Shown: positions 1 to 7,931, counted from the first letter of the stretch. The stretch: 64,000 nt of DNA from Paludibacteraceae bacterium (GCA_017443145.1 JAFSPA010000012.1:124001-188000); one strand, 5' to 3'. Notes: generated from the letters alone by a model not told the origin. A program made the numbers and translations.

Positions 1-664
1 ATAGACCGCGCTCGTAGTTATCTCCGAAGCTCGGCATAATCAAACCGCTTGTGTAACTGTCTGTAAACGGGAAGAATCCAAACGGAATAGCGAGTGGAGT
101 AGGCACATCGCCCACAACAAGATACGCAGGACCCGTCGCGATATAGTTCTTCGGCTTCACTTTGGCTTTCGTCAGATGCAAGTAGAAGTGCGGATGTTCG
201 TGGTTATCGCACGTCGTGTACTTACCACCCGCCATCATCATGATGTCGTCATCCATCTTCTTCGTCTTCTCTGCCAGCACAAATCCTTCGCCTTGCTGCG
301 TCACCACGTTGCGGATGATACCTTTCTTCGTCTTGAGGTTGTACGTAATCTCTTTCGACTCATACTCATCTTTCTTATCCTTAAACAGTGGTTTTCCCAC
401 GTACTCGTCATTAATGCTGTCGTACACGCCGCTCGCGTAGATAAGGTTACTGTCCATGTTGCAGCGGATATAATCCGACTCCAACTCCATTTCCTCGTAC
501 AGAATCTTACCGTTACCGTGCAGATAAGCATTGCCCTTACCCGTCATCACCATCGAGTCCTTTGACGAGTAAGTAATCGGAGCACTCAGCTTCGATTGTC
601 CCCACATAGGCACACTCATGCCTAATAGCAGAATTAGCAATATGTTTCGTACGCGTATGTGCAC
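1..664 (-). CDS. lptD: LPS-assembly protein LptD (OstA family), N-terminal part; 3' end beyond the left edge
   Basis: LptD is the outer-membrane translocon that inserts lipopolysaccharide into the outer leaflet. About 221 residues are visible. A GTG start at 664 gives a signal peptide (residues 1-23, hydrophobic ILLILLLG core, then WGQ cleavage region), followed by a periplasmic OstA-like beta-jellyroll region (residues about 24-150). The stretch around residues 150-215 (GKYTTCD, HPHFYL, GPAYLV, IPFGFFPF) matches the conserved Bacteroidetes LptD domain preceding the barrel. No ATG start upstream of the signal peptide exists; an internal ATG at 619 would cut the signal sequence in half, so GTG at 664 is preferred. 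It sits about 13 nt after the predicted transcription start. Family call is from remembered motifs, fairly secure. Confidence 0.82.
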   Translation of the reverse strand, partial: MHIRVRNILLILLLGMSVPMWGQSKLSAPITYSSKDSMVMTGKGNAYLHGNGKILYEEMELESDYIRCNMDSNLIYASGVYDSINDEYVGKPLFKDKKDEYESKEITYNLKTKKGIIRNVVTQQGEGFVLAEKTKKMDDDIMMMAGGKYTTCDNHEHPHFYLHLTKAKVKPKNYIATGPAYLVVGDVPTPLAIPFGFFPFTDSYTSGLIMPSFGDNYERGL

Positions 665-683
665 ACTTACGCAAATTAAGCCC

Positions 684-716
684 GCAAAATTACTACAAAA
701 AAATGAAATGTACAAA
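684..716 (-). promoter_or_regulatory. Promoter of lptD
   Basis: Bacteroidetes-type promoter: -33 TTTG and -7 TAATTTTGC separated by 20 nt, on the minus strand just upstream of the lptD start. Confidence 0.75.
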
Positions 717-791
717 AAAAACGCAAAAAATCGTAAAAAAAAGCAGCTTTTTTATGTGATTTTGCATTTTTTGTGGACGTTTGCACAATTG

Positions 792-848
792 TGCGAACGT
801 TATTTCGGAGGGAACCCACCCCGTAGGGGAAGGGGCGTGCCGAAATAC
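792..848. repeat. Short palindromic repeat element, copy 1
   Basis: Begins TGCGAACGT, followed by an 8-bp inverted repeat TATTTCGG/CCGAAATA (801-808 and 840-847) enclosing a CCCC/GGGG hairpin. A related copy lies inverted at 37598-37649. It lies between the end of the binding-protein gene and the lptD promoter. Probably a REP- or MITE-like dispersed element; it could instead serve as a terminator of neither neighbour, since both genes here are on the minus strand and only the 3' end at 880 faces it. Confidence 0.5.
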
Positions 849-879
849 AATTTTATTTTATAATAGGGGAAGCTTCTAC

Positions 880-2040
880 CTATTTTACTTGCTCCGAAAA
901 CACAAATTCCTTATCCTCAACCAACTCCGGATAAAGTATCTTTATCAAGTCCTGCAGAATATAATCCGGTCGAACAACACCCAACTCCCAGAAATCATTT
1001 CCACCTGTCGACGTCGTCCTTTTCGCAAAGTTATATACTTCGCCATTTTGATACGACTTAAACCATGTATGTTTCTCGTCCAACTGCTTCAATTCTGCCA
1101 AACTTTTCGCGGGACAGCCAACCCACACATCCGCATCTCGGAAAGTGTGAATAACACTTTCTATACCCAGCGGAATAGAAAAATGCGACGTGTCATTTTG
1201 GAAAGCATAATCTGCACCTGCATCCTTAAATAATTGCCCCATAAATGTCTGTCCTGCAGGCATATACCATGTTCCGCGGAAGTTGTTTCCCGACATAATC
1301 GTTCGCTTCTTTTTCACCTGTTCCGTCTGTATCTTTAACGCCTCATACGACTGTACTACTTCGGCAAAAATCGAATCAGCTTGCGGCAACTTGTCGTATA
1401 GTGCTCCGACGACTCGAATCCACTCGGCTCGCGCCAACGGATCATTCTCTGTCCACTCATTATTATACAACACCGGAAGTCCCACCGAATTGAGCTTTGC
1501 AGTTGCCGCATCGCCCTGCGCATAAGTCGATACCATCACCACATCTGGACTGGTTCTCACTATCAATTCCACATTCGGAGTCATAGCATCACCTGTATTG
1601 CTCACTTTATGCCCGTCTTTTGGCTCAAAAAGCTCCTGATTATACACAATTTCCGGACTACAAATGCCATACACACTTTCCAGGCAATTTAACGCCTTCA
1701 AAAATCCTATATGTGTACTGCTAGTCAACGAGATACGCTGAATCGGCACCTCCAGGCGAATACCGTCTTTCGGTACATCAACCCCTCTACGAATGTCTTC
1801 GTCAAGCGCTCCGACATTCTCTCTTCGCACAAGATAATAGGTCTGCAAAATCTGGCCGCTTTGCCACGGACTAAAAACCACTAATTTTGTCCACTTTCCG
1901 CCATCCGAAATCGTAAATCCTTTGGCAAATTGGTTACCTGAAATTGCACTTTCGGAGGTTGATTTTCGTTGGCAGCCAGCCATCATCATTAATCCGCAGA
2001 ACACGACTAATGTTATCTTCCAAATAGAACCTCTTGTCAT
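880..2040 (-). CDS. ABC-transporter substrate-binding lipoprotein (siderophore/cobalamin/heme class)
   Basis: 386 residues. Type II signal peptide with lipobox MMAGC (lipidated Cys23), so it is a periplasm-facing membrane-anchored binding protein. The body fits the helical-backbone periplasmic binding fold (PF01497, FecB/BtuF/FepB type): two lobes with segments such as PNVELIVRTSPDVVMVSTYA (about 155-174) and DVWVGCPAKSLAEL (about 310-323). Family members capture Fe-siderophore, heme or cobalamin for an ABC importer; the ligand cannot be read from the sequence. No permease or ATPase gene is adjacent, so the partner must be elsewhere. It has its own promoter directly upstream (2077-2109). ATG start at 2040 is supported by the lipoprotein signal. 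Confidence 0.8.
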   Translation of the reverse strand: MTRGSIWKITLVVFCGLMMMAGCQRKSTSESAISGNQFAKGFTISDGGKWTKLVVFSPWQSGQILQTYYLVRRENVGALDEDIRRGVDVPKDGIRLEVPIQRISLTSSTHIGFLKALNCLESVYGICSPEIVYNQELFEPKDGHKVSNTGDAMTPNVELIVRTSPDVVMVSTYAQGDAATAKLNSVGLPVLYNNEWTENDPLARAEWIRVVGALYDKLPQADSIFAEVVQSYEALKIQTEQVKKKRTIMSGNNFRGTWYMPAGQTFMGQLFKDAGADYAFQNDTSHFSIPLGIESVIHTFRDADVWVGCPAKSLAELKQLDEKHTWFKSYQNGEVYNFAKRTTSTGGNDFWELGVVRPDYILQDLIKILYPELVEDKEFVFSEQVK

Positions 2041-2076
2041 ACAGTTTTCCTTCGATTAGTTACATCAATTAAGGCT

Positions 2077-2109
2077 GCAAAGGTAGTGAATATTTTTGAC
2101 GTGAACAAA
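2077..2109 (-). promoter_or_regulatory. Promoter of the binding-protein gene
   Basis: -33 TTTG and -7 TACCTTTGC in the 33-bp spacing common to this window, minus strand. Confidence 0.75.
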
Positions 2110-2115
2110 TAAATT

Positions 2116-2137
2116 GCATAAAAAAACGTATTTATGC
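2116..2137 (-). terminator. Small hairpin overlapping the stop codon of the next gene
   Basis: GCATAAA / TTTATGC, 7-bp stem with an 8-nt A-rich loop, spanning the stop codon at 2132-2134. Possible weak terminator or 3' stabiliser. Confidence 0.35.
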
Positions 2138-2650
2138 GTTGTTGTTAGGATTTTCAGCCTGTTTGATTCTTGCGTCGAGTGCCTCGACTTGCGCTAAGAG
2201 TTCGGCTTTTTGCCGGCGTAACATATAGGTGGAAGTGCTTTCCGAGGCTGTTTTTTCTGCTGCTTTGGTTTTGATGTCCTGAAGATATTGTTCGTACCAA
2301 GGCTCAAAGGGATGTTCTGATTTCCATTGTTGCTGGAGAAGAGCGAACTTCCAGCCTTTCGGGTCGGGGAACAGTTTATTGTTTGGTCCTCGTCTTGCCG
2401 CCGATTTCCACTCCTCGGTTACTTGTTGTTGTGTTTGCTCGTTTTGCCACAAAGCGTGTGTTTGCTTATGCGCCCAAACGAACGAAGCTGTGTGCCACAA
2501 CTGGAAGGGTGAGCGTTTTCGTTGGTAGGTTTCTTCACGGTCGCGATAGAGTTGTTGTCCTCGCGGTCCTTCGTAGAAGTATCCTTTGCTTTTTTTGCTT
2601 GTTTTGCCGTGGACCATGTCCACGTTTGTTGGGTTAGTTACTCTTGACAT
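2132..2650 (-). CDS. Conserved protein of unknown function, paralog 1 (array-associated family)
   Basis: 172 residues, not recognised. It is a paralog of the product at 30207-30713; roughly half of the positions are identical from residue 22 on. Shared blocks: KGYxYEGPxGQQLxR (about 22-36), SPxQxW (about 46-52), a Trp/Gln-rich middle with LWxNEQ and TxEWKxAxRxGPNN (about 67-93), KGWKxAxLQxQWK (about 98-110), PFExWYEQYL (about 113-122), then KAAEKTASE and a C-terminal heptad-like helix from YMLR to the end (about 142-165) suggesting a coiled coil. No signal peptide or membrane segment; cytoplasmic, basic, so nucleic-acid binding is possible but not shown. The long leader carries 11-bp repeats (2739-2848), as does that of the paralog. 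A faint resemblance to phage/plasmid-type GK.G proteins of Bacteroidetes is too weak to use. Confidence 0.75.
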   Translation of the reverse strand: MSRVTNPTNVDMVHGKTSKKSKGYFYEGPRGQQLYRDREETYQRKRSPFQLWHTASFVWAHKQTHALWQNEQTQQQVTEEWKSAARRGPNNKLFPDPKGWKFALLQQQWKSEHPFEPWYEQYLQDIKTKAAEKTASESTSTYMLRRQKAELLAQVEALDARIKQAENPNNNA

Positions 2651-2738
2651 AGTAAATAGGATTTGTTTGGTTGTATTGTATAGTTATTTATTTGGTACGT
2701 CTTTGGGAGGTCGCTAAGAGGTTATTGGGAGGTCACTT

Positions 2739-2848
2739 GACTTCTCGTGCACCTTTTTCTTATCTTTGCCTGACCTGTGTCTTATTTTTGGTTCACCTAT
2801 GGTCGACATATGGGTGACCTATGGGCGACCTTTGGGGACAAAAGGATT
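2739..2848 (-). repeat. 11-bp-phased repeat array 1, in the leader of paralog 1
   Basis: On the plus strand, units start at 2739, 2750, 2761, 2772, 2783, 2794, 2805, 2816, 2827 and 2838, always 11 bp apart and mostly beginning GAC or CAC. The last four full units are the most uniform (type GACCTATGGGC) and are preceded by a T-rich unit at 2783 (TATTTTTGGTT). The array is preceded by GGTCACTTGAC. It lies between a predicted promoter (2860-2892) and the gene start (2650), so it is expected to be transcribed in the 5' UTR. Same layout at 30788 and 48019. Confidence 0.8.
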
Positions 2849-2859
2849 TTAATGAGGGT

Positions 2860-2892
2860 GCAAAATTAATACAAAAAAGTGGAATGTGCAAG
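2860..2892 (-). promoter_or_regulatory. Promoter reading through array 1 into paralog 1
   Basis: Minus-strand -33 CTTG and -7 TAATTTTGC at standard spacing. Start of transcription is expected near 2853, giving a leader of about 200 nt that contains the whole 11-bp array. Confidence 0.65.
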
Positions 2893-3151
2893 GAAAATTT
2901 ATGATTTTTGTGGGATTTTAATGGTTTTTGTTCAAAAAGGAGGTAAAAATACATATACAGGAGGTAAATGGCAAACAACGGAAACGGATGAAGCAGGCCT
3001 TTATAGGCGTAGGCCGCTCCTTCCGAAAGCGGAAGGCCGCTCCAGACCGCAAATATTCGACCAATGGTGAAAGTGAAAGCCCCGAATTAGATTCGGGGAC
3101 AAGGGATAGAGAAGCCGGAATATAATTCAGGGGGAAGGGACGGAGAAAGGA
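2893..3151. other. Intergenic DNA with hairpins; no gene seen
   Basis: A/T-rich stretch followed by a G/C-rich part with a CCTTCCG/CGGAAGG hairpin (near 3019-3036) and the hairpin at 3080-3098. Two AGGAGGTAAA-like strings occur near 2939-2967, but the frames that follow are short, of low complexity and lack homologs I recognise. Confidence 0.5.
3080..3098 (-). terminator. Probable terminator hairpin after the gtr-like cassette
   Basis: CCCCGAAT - TAG - ATTCGGGG, a perfect 8-bp stem with a 3-nt loop, about 55 nt past the stop codon of the last cassette gene. There is no strong T tract. Confidence 0.5.
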
Positions 3152-4561
3152 TTATTCGACTTTGTATATCTTGTAGTCGGAGAAATTGAGATTCTCAACC
3201 AAATGGGCAGAAAGACATTTTTCTGTAAATGTTTGTTCATCCATTTTATCCATTACCCATAATCCAGGAGCGAATTCACCGCACTTTTCAACACGATTTA
3301 TTGTGAAGTTAGGATTGTTTTGATACCATCCAGCCTTACTCTCCAGATACATCACTTTGCAAGAACGAATAACTAATTCTCCTTCATCCAATGTGGGATT
3401 TTCCGGTAGATAGTAGAATAAGTCTATGTCAGTGGCAACTATTTCGTTAAATTTGCAAATGTTGTTATAGTAGCCGATTCTCATTTTCTGTCTTTCTTTG
3501 ATTTCTTTAGGGAGTTTTCGCCCATAGAATCCGGCAAGACAAACGAATAGTATTAAGACCATCCACGGCTTCATATATTGCTTGGCAAAGTATAAGATAG
3601 CCGGAAGTGCAAGAATTGCAGCCGGAGTATAATAGAGTGTATAATCCAAATGCAACGCGGCAGCTCCGCAGCAATACGCACACGAAGCGAGAAGCATACC
3701 ATCATAGATGGTGTAGTTGGCTTGTTTCTTGACAAACGAGATTATACGCACTACCAACGCAACTATTACCAGCCACATTATCTTTTGAGCAAATAAAATC
3801 TTCATCGCATTAGCCAAAAGAGAATCCTTTGTGTAATGGTGGTATATGTGTTCTATTCTTGGCACAACTAAAATCAAGTAAAGCAACAGAAATAACACAC
3901 CGCTTGCTATCAGCAAGTAGTTAAATATTTTTTCTTGTTTGTCTTGCTTTTTATATGAGAGTAGAAGTGAACAAGCACCTATTGCTACCGGAATAGTAAA
4001 CATTGTTTCATAATAATAGAGTACATAATTGATTGCTATTAGAGCTAAGATTCCGTAACCCCATTTCTTTGTTTCCGTAAAACGAATATAGCCATATAGG
4101 AATATAGGAATGAACGTAAATATCGTCCAAATACCCGTCCATAGTTGCATGAAATGCCCATATGTCCGCCCTAAGACAGTAATCAAGAAAGCAAAAGTTA
4201 TCACATATTTCCAGATAGGTTTTTCATCTTTCAAAATGTGTAAGCCTATAGCCGCAAAGAATGCCATGTATATAATGAACCAGAAGACATGAATGGCATA
4301 ATGAGCCACAGGTGGTATTTGTCCATCATAGAAAATCGGTAAGATGTCATAGACTGTGTAGTCCAAAGGGAAGAATCGTCCATAAGCCGGATCTACAAAG
4401 AAACCAAAGATAGGTTTGTCCCAGCCAGTGTACATGATTACTTGTGAATCATCATAATCTACCCACGCAGCGTTTGCAACAATAAAATACGAGCATACAG
4501 CAATAATAGCAATCCATATGCCCCAGAATGCCCATTTAATACATTTGTCTAACATTGTCAT
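3152..4561 (-). CDS. Polytopic membrane glycosyltransferase, GT-C type (GtrC/GtrII-like)
   Basis: 469 residues with about 10-11 predicted membrane helices. The first external loop after helix 1 holds an acidic motif (WVDYDDSQV, residues about 33-41), the position where GT-C enzymes such as serotype-converting GtrII and Arn/PMT family members carry catalytic acids. The C-terminal about 110 residues are soluble (from YYNNICKFNE on). Third gene of a cassette: its ATG overlaps the TGA of the GtrB-like gene (ATGA), and gtrB overlaps gtrA the same way. In known cassettes this variable third gene moves a sugar from undecaprenyl phosphate to the surface polymer in the periplasm. The specific sugar and acceptor are unknown. 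Low sequence conservation is normal for this class. Confidence 0.72.
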   Translation of the reverse strand: MTMLDKCIKWAFWGIWIAIIAVCSYFIVANAAWVDYDDSQVIMYTGWDKPIFGFFVDPAYGRFFPLDYTVYDILPIFYDGQIPPVAHYAIHVFWFIIYMAFFAAIGLHILKDEKPIWKYVITFAFLITVLGRTYGHFMQLWTGIWTIFTFIPIFLYGYIRFTETKKWGYGILALIAINYVLYYYETMFTIPVAIGACSLLLSYKKQDKQEKIFNYLLIASGVLFLLLYLILVVPRIEHIYHHYTKDSLLANAMKILFAQKIMWLVIVALVVRIISFVKKQANYTIYDGMLLASCAYCCGAAALHLDYTLYYTPAAILALPAILYFAKQYMKPWMVLILFVCLAGFYGRKLPKEIKERQKMRIGYYNNICKFNEIVATDIDLFYYLPENPTLDEGELVIRSCKVMYLESKAGWYQNNPNFTINRVEKCGEFAPGLWVMDKMDEQTFTEKCLSAHLVENLNFSDYKIYKVE

Positions 4562-5493
4562 ATTTTTTTGTCGTTATAAGTTCTTACAAAGTAAACAGGT
4601 CGGTTTTTCGTCTCGTTGAAGACGCGACCAAGATATTCGCCAATGATTCCTAACGATAGTAGTTGAACGCCACCAAGGAATAGTATTGCAATCAAAAGTG
4701 TCGGGAAACCGGCAACCGGATCACCCCAAACAATCGTTTTGATAACAACCCAAATAGCATACAAGAATGAGATGAGCGAAACGATAACACCTATTCCTGT
4801 TGCCCATTGGAGCGGTGAGGTGGTATAAGCCGTTAGTCCTTCTATCGCCAAGCGGATTAAGACGCGGTAACTCATGGAGGATTGCCCGGCTACTCTGTCT
4901 TGCGTCTCAAAGTCCACAAAGGTTTTCTTAAAACCGACATAGCAGTACATACCTTTGGTATAGCGGCATTGTTCGCGCATTTGGCGCAGCGCGTCAAGGC
5001 AGCAGCGATCCAACAAACGGAAGTCGCCTACATTCGGCAACACATCAATGCGTGTGGACTTGCTCAGCAGCTTATAATATGCCAACGAAAGGCGTTTACG
5101 TAGCCACGATTCTTTGCCACGTGTCACGCGCCGAGCGTACACATCATCAAAGCCATCCTCCCATTTGCGCAACATATCATGAACGACATGAGGTGGGTGT
5201 TGCAAATCGGCATCCATGATTACGGCACAATCACCCGTTGCGTAGTCAAATCCAGCCAATAAAGCCACCTCTTTACCGTAATTGCGGCTCAAGTCCACAT
5301 AGTTGCAACGCTTGTCTTGCTTGCGCAATGCTGATAATACTTCAACGGTGTTGTCGCGTGAACCATCATTGATGAAAAGGAATTCCCATTCGTAATTTGG
5401 CTCACTATCAGCCAGTTTGCACAATTCCGCATGAAGTAGCGGAGCAGATTGTGCTTCGTTGTAACACGGTATGATTACAGATACTTTTTTCAT
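4558..5493 (-). CDS. gtrB: Undecaprenyl-phosphate glycosyltransferase, GtrB/DPM1-like (GT2)
   Basis: 311 residues. N-terminal GT2 domain: SVIIPCYNEA (5-14), NDGSRDNT (about 41-48), DADLQHPP (about 95-102, the D-x-D-type metal site), with the Q-R/S-SM segment RVAGQSSMSYR near 205 matching ArnC/GtrB/DPMS enzymes. Two C-terminal membrane helices (about 231-253 and 266-287) anchor it to the inner membrane. The family loads a nucleotide-sugar onto undecaprenyl phosphate on the cytoplasmic face. Overlaps gtrA upstream (ATGA at 5490-5493) and the GT-C gene downstream, so translation is coupled. Strong family call. Confidence 0.88.
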   Translation of the reverse strand: MKKVSVIIPCYNEAQSAPLLHAELCKLADSEPNYEWEFLFINDGSRDNTVEVLSALRKQDKRCNYVDLSRNYGKEVALLAGFDYATGDCAVIMDADLQHPPHVVHDMLRKWEDGFDDVYARRVTRGKESWLRKRLSLAYYKLLSKSTRIDVLPNVGDFRLLDRCCLDALRQMREQCRYTKGMYCYVGFKKTFVDFETQDRVAGQSSMSYRVLIRLAIEGLTAYTTSPLQWATGIGVIVSLISFLYAIWVVIKTIVWGDPVAGFPTLLIAILFLGGVQLLSLGIIGEYLGRVFNETKNRPVYFVRTYNDKKI

Positions 5494-5927
5494 TTCTCAA
5501 AATGTTTAGACTTGAATATGAATCGTACCAACAAAAAGTTTATCGGTATTACGATGCAGAAGACCGGTATCGGTGCCCATTTGTTGGGGATGCCTATCCA
5601 CAAGAAGAATGTTAATAAAGCGATGTGAAGCAGATAGTTGATAATATGGCTCAATGCAAAGCCTCCGCTTCGTTTGAAATTCAGTTTCTCGCGGAATGTA
5701 AAATGAGCGGTTAGCCACAGATTGCAGAGGAAACTAAGCAGGTAGCCTATAGTATAAGCGATATCTGCATATGTTGTTTCATCTTGATCAATCCGAAAAA
5801 TCCAAAGGAGTAGCAAGTATATACCATAATGAATGCCAGTTGCAATAGTACCTACTATCGCAAAGCGAATAAACTCTCTGAGTTTAGACGAATGAAGTAT
5901 GTCTTGAATCAGTTTGCTCTCAGGCAT
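5490..5927 (-). CDS. gtrA: GtrA-family membrane protein (lipid-linked sugar flippase)
   Basis: 145 residues, four membrane helices. Typical GtrA features: LREFIRFAIVGTIATGIHYG at residues 16-35, LSFLCNLWLTAHFTFRE in the middle (N-x-x-L-x-x-x-F-T-F), and FxxxRFIF at the C-terminus. GtrA proteins are thought to flip undecaprenyl-phosphate-sugar made by GtrB. First gene of the three-gene cassette. The ATG at 5927 lies about 285 nt downstream of the promoter (6221-6253), leaving a long leader with conserved structure (see 5928-6213). Confidence 0.85.
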   Translation of the reverse strand: MPESKLIQDILHSSKLREFIRFAIVGTIATGIHYGIYLLLLWIFRIDQDETTYADIAYTIGYLLSFLCNLWLTAHFTFREKLNFKRSGGFALSHIINYLLHIALLTFFLWIGIPNKWAPIPVFCIVIPINFLLVRFIFKSKHFEK

Positions 5928-6213
5928 AAAAAACGCGGATTCCTTTTATTGCTTATTTGCCATTTGAGGTCCTGAGAAACCTATTGTAATCAAATAAGCA
6001 ATGCAGAAACCCACGCTGTGTATAAAACGTGCACATTCAAGGAATATGCAGGAAATGAATACACCACATGAGCATCTACTACTACTTGTTTCTGATTTAC
6101 AACTATTTGAAGATTCTCAGGTTTCAAATGGTCAAAAACAAGCGTTAGCAAACGCCATAAATATGTCCTTCTGTTTTACGTCAGGAAGTGACGGAAAAAG
6201 GTAAAAATACCTT
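5928..6213 (-). ncRNA. Long structured leader of the gtr-like cassette (candidate attenuator)
   Basis: Contains in 5'-3' order on the minus strand: a motif at 6194-6163 (starts CCGTCACTTCCTGACG, hairpin CGTCA/TGACG) that is 29/32 identical to one in the leader at 50681-50989; a minigene (6158-6132); arm A (6131-6114); arm B (6002-5991); arm A' (5978-5960); arm B' (5959-5948). A:A' pairs CCATTTGA and CCTGAGAA with their complements (two 8-bp helices). B:B' is a perfect 12-bp stem, CAAATAAGCAAT with ATTGCTTATTTG. The two helices interleave, so they form either a pseudoknot or alternative structures. B' ends 20 nt before the gtrA start. Confidence 0.6.
6132..6158 (-). CDS. Possible 8-codon leader minigene (MAFANACF)
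   Basis: ATG at 6158, stop TGA ending at 6132, preceded by AGAAGG 8 nt upstream, in the gtr leader. The stop codon abuts arm A of the leader helix, so translation could affect folding. Bacteroidetes rarely depend on Shine-Dalgarno sequences, and a frame this short can occur by chance. Confidence 0.25.
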   Translation of the reverse strand: MAFANACF

Positions 6214-6220
6214 TGACGCC

Positions 6221-6253
6221 GCAAAGATATAACAAAAATTTGAAATATGCAAA
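6221..6253 (-). promoter_or_regulatory. Promoter of the gtr-like cassette
   Basis: -33 TTTG (TTTGCATAT) and -7 TATCTTTGC at standard spacing on the minus strand, 37 bp from the oppositely directed pheS promoter. Confidence 0.75.
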
Positions 6254-6289
6254 TAATTTAGGTAAAAATATGCAAAATGTGAGGAAAAA

Positions 6290-6322
6290 TTTGCATATAT
6301 GCAAAAAAAGCAGTACTTTTGC
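6290..6322 (+). promoter_or_regulatory. Promoter of pheS
   Basis: TTTGCATATATGCA at -33 and TACTTTTGC at -7; one of the best matches to the window consensus. Confidence 0.8.
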
Positions 6323-6353
6323 AGCCTGTTTTGTGCATAAATAGATTCAAACG

Positions 6354-7400
6354 ATGAATATAGCTGAACAAATTGCTGATTTACAGAAGCAAGTAGAGGC
6401 TTTGAAAGCCGAGAGTGCAGAGGATTTAGAGGCGCTGCGTATCAAGTACATGTCGAAGAAAGGTGCGATACCGCAACTCTTCGATGCCTTTAAGGAGATA
6501 CCAAAAGAGCAGAAAGCCCAATTTGGTGCTTCCATCAACCAACTGCGTCAAGCTGCTGAAGCCCGTTTTAACGAACTCAAGGAGCAATTAGGTGGTGCCG
6601 CAAGTCACGCGATTGTAGATAAGCAGGACCTGACGCGCACGCCTGACCCGATAGAATTAGGTACGCGACACCCGCTCTCGCTCGTGCGCGAAGAGATTGT
6701 CGATATCTTCTCCCGTATAGGTTTTACGGTTGCTGACGGCCCGGAAGTGGAGGATGATCAGCATGTGTTCTCGATGCTTAACTTCGCGCCCGAACATCCT
6801 GCTCGCGATATGCAAGATACGTTCTTCATTGAAAAAGAGCCGGGCGTACAAAAGCCGACCGACATCTTGCTTCGCACCCACACTTCCAGCGTGCAAACAC
6901 GCGTTATGACGTCTCAAAAACCGCCTATTCGCGTGCTGTGTCCTGGGCGCGTCTATCGTAATGAAGCCATCTCTGCTCGTGCACACTGCTTCTTCCACCA
7001 AGTGGAAGGACTCTATATCGACAAAAACGTCAGTTATGCGGATTTGCGGGAAGTGTTGCTCTATTTCGCAAAGGAGATGTTCGGTCCGGACACCAAGATT
7101 CGTCTTCGTCCGAGCTATTTCCCCTTCACGGAGCCATCTGCGGAAATGGATATCAGTTGCCACATCTGCGGCGGTAAAGGCTGCGCGTTCTGCAAAGGAA
7201 CAGGATGGGTTGAGATTCTCGGCTGCGGAATGGTGGACCCGAACGTTCTTGAAGCCTGTGGCATAGACAGCAAAGTCTATACCGGATATGCCTTTGGTAT
7301 GGGCGTAGAGCGTATCGCCAACCTCAAATATCGCGTGAAAGACCTGCGTCTCTTCTCCGAAAACGACGTCCGCTTCTTGCGCCAATTTGAAAGCTGTTAG
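6354..7400 (+). CDS. pheS: Phenylalanine--tRNA ligase alpha subunit
   Basis: 348 residues; the family is usually 330-350. N-terminal coiled-coil tRNA-binding arm (about 1-90), then the class II catalytic core: LRTHTSSVQTR (motif 2 region, about 174-184), CPGRVYRNE (about 197-205), and GMGVERIANLKY (motif 3, near 318-329). The insertion CHICGGKGCAFCKGTGW (about 268-284), a Cys-rich zinc-ribbon-like loop, is a usual feature of PheS in this phylum. Forms the alpha2-beta2 synthetase with PheT, which is not in this window. Own promoter 32 nt upstream of the ATG. Confidence 0.96.
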   Translation: MNIAEQIADLQKQVEALKAESAEDLEALRIKYMSKKGAIPQLFDAFKEIPKEQKAQFGASINQLRQAAEARFNELKEQLGGAASHAIVDKQDLTRTPDPIELGTRHPLSLVREEIVDIFSRIGFTVADGPEVEDDQHVFSMLNFAPEHPARDMQDTFFIEKEPGVQKPTDILLRTHTSSVQTRVMTSQKPPIRVLCPGRVYRNEAISARAHCFFHQVEGLYIDKNVSYADLREVLLYFAKEMFGPDTKIRLRPSYFPFTEPSAEMDISCHICGGKGCAFCKGTGWVEILGCGMVDPNVLEACGIDSKVYTGYAFGMGVERIANLKYRVKDLRLFSENDVRFLRQFESC

Positions 7401-7440
7401 TGGCAAAAAATAAAAAAATGCGCTTTTTTTCTATGAAAAA

Positions 7441-7473
7441 TTTGCGTATTCCAAAATAAAGCAGTACTTTTGC
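7441..7473 (+). promoter_or_regulatory. Promoter of yceD-rpmF
   Basis: -33 TTTG, -7 TACTTTTGC. The -7 box overlaps the upstream in-frame ATG at 7470, ruling that start out. Confidence 0.75.
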
Positions 7474-7493
7474 ACGCTTTTTTTGCGCGGACT

Positions 7494-7931
7494 ATGGAAA
7501 ATGTAATCAATCTGGACCAATTAGAACCGGGTGTTCATGCCTTTGCGTTTCATCTGGATAGTGCCTATTTACAGGGCATAGAGAAGACGGAACTGCTTGG
7601 CGGCGAGATTGATGCAAAGGCTACATTAAACCTGCTGACAAAGGGCTTTGACCTCACGATGACGGTTAACGGAGTAGTGAGCGTTACCTGCGACAGATGC
7701 CTTGAGCCAATGGACATAGCCGTTTCCGCTGAAGACAACATGACTACCGATGCCATGGATGCGATAAGCGAGAATAAAAAAGGAAACTTGGTGGACCTCA
7801 ATTGGTTAGCCTATGAATTGACAGTAGTAAATCTCCCGATAGTGCATAGTCACCAAACCGGTGGTTGTAATCCCGAAATGGATAACCTTCTCCAAGACCA
7901 CCTCTGCACCACGGAAGAGCCCGAAGCATAA
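7494..7931 (+). CDS. yceD: YceD/DUF177 family protein (23S rRNA accumulation)
   Basis: 145 residues from ATG 7494 (MENVINLDQ). A longer frame from 7470 would start inside the -7 promoter box. The CDRCLEP motif (about 61-67) is the DUF177 hallmark; a second partial CNPEMDNLLQ motif lies near the C-terminus. Members are required for 23S rRNA accumulation in several bacteria and are almost always encoded directly before rpmF, as here (35-nt gap). Confidence 0.85.
   Translation: MENVINLDQLEPGVHAFAFHLDSAYLQGIEKTELLGGEIDAKATLNLLTKGFDLTMTVNGVVSVTCDRCLEPMDIAVSAEDNMTTDAMDAISENKKGNLVDLNWLAYELTVVNLPIVHSHQTGGCNPEMDNLLQDHLCTTEEPEA

Noticed and set aside
781..1233. 150-codon frame overlapping the binding-protein gene
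   Set aside because: Most of it is antisense to a clear lipoprotein gene; the first part translates the palindromic element.
2739..2848. CRISPR array
   Set aside because: Units are 11 bp with no spacers, and no cas gene is present; the same for the arrays at 30788 and 48019 and the 7-bp repeats.
2879..3125. Small genes of 63-65 codons on the plus strand
   Set aside because: Low complexity, run through hairpin repeats, no promoter in the right direction and no recognisable homology, despite AGGAGG-like strings.
6657..7406. Antisense 249-codon frame opposite pheS
   Set aside because: Shadow of a certain gene; His/Arg-rich composition typical of antisense frames.
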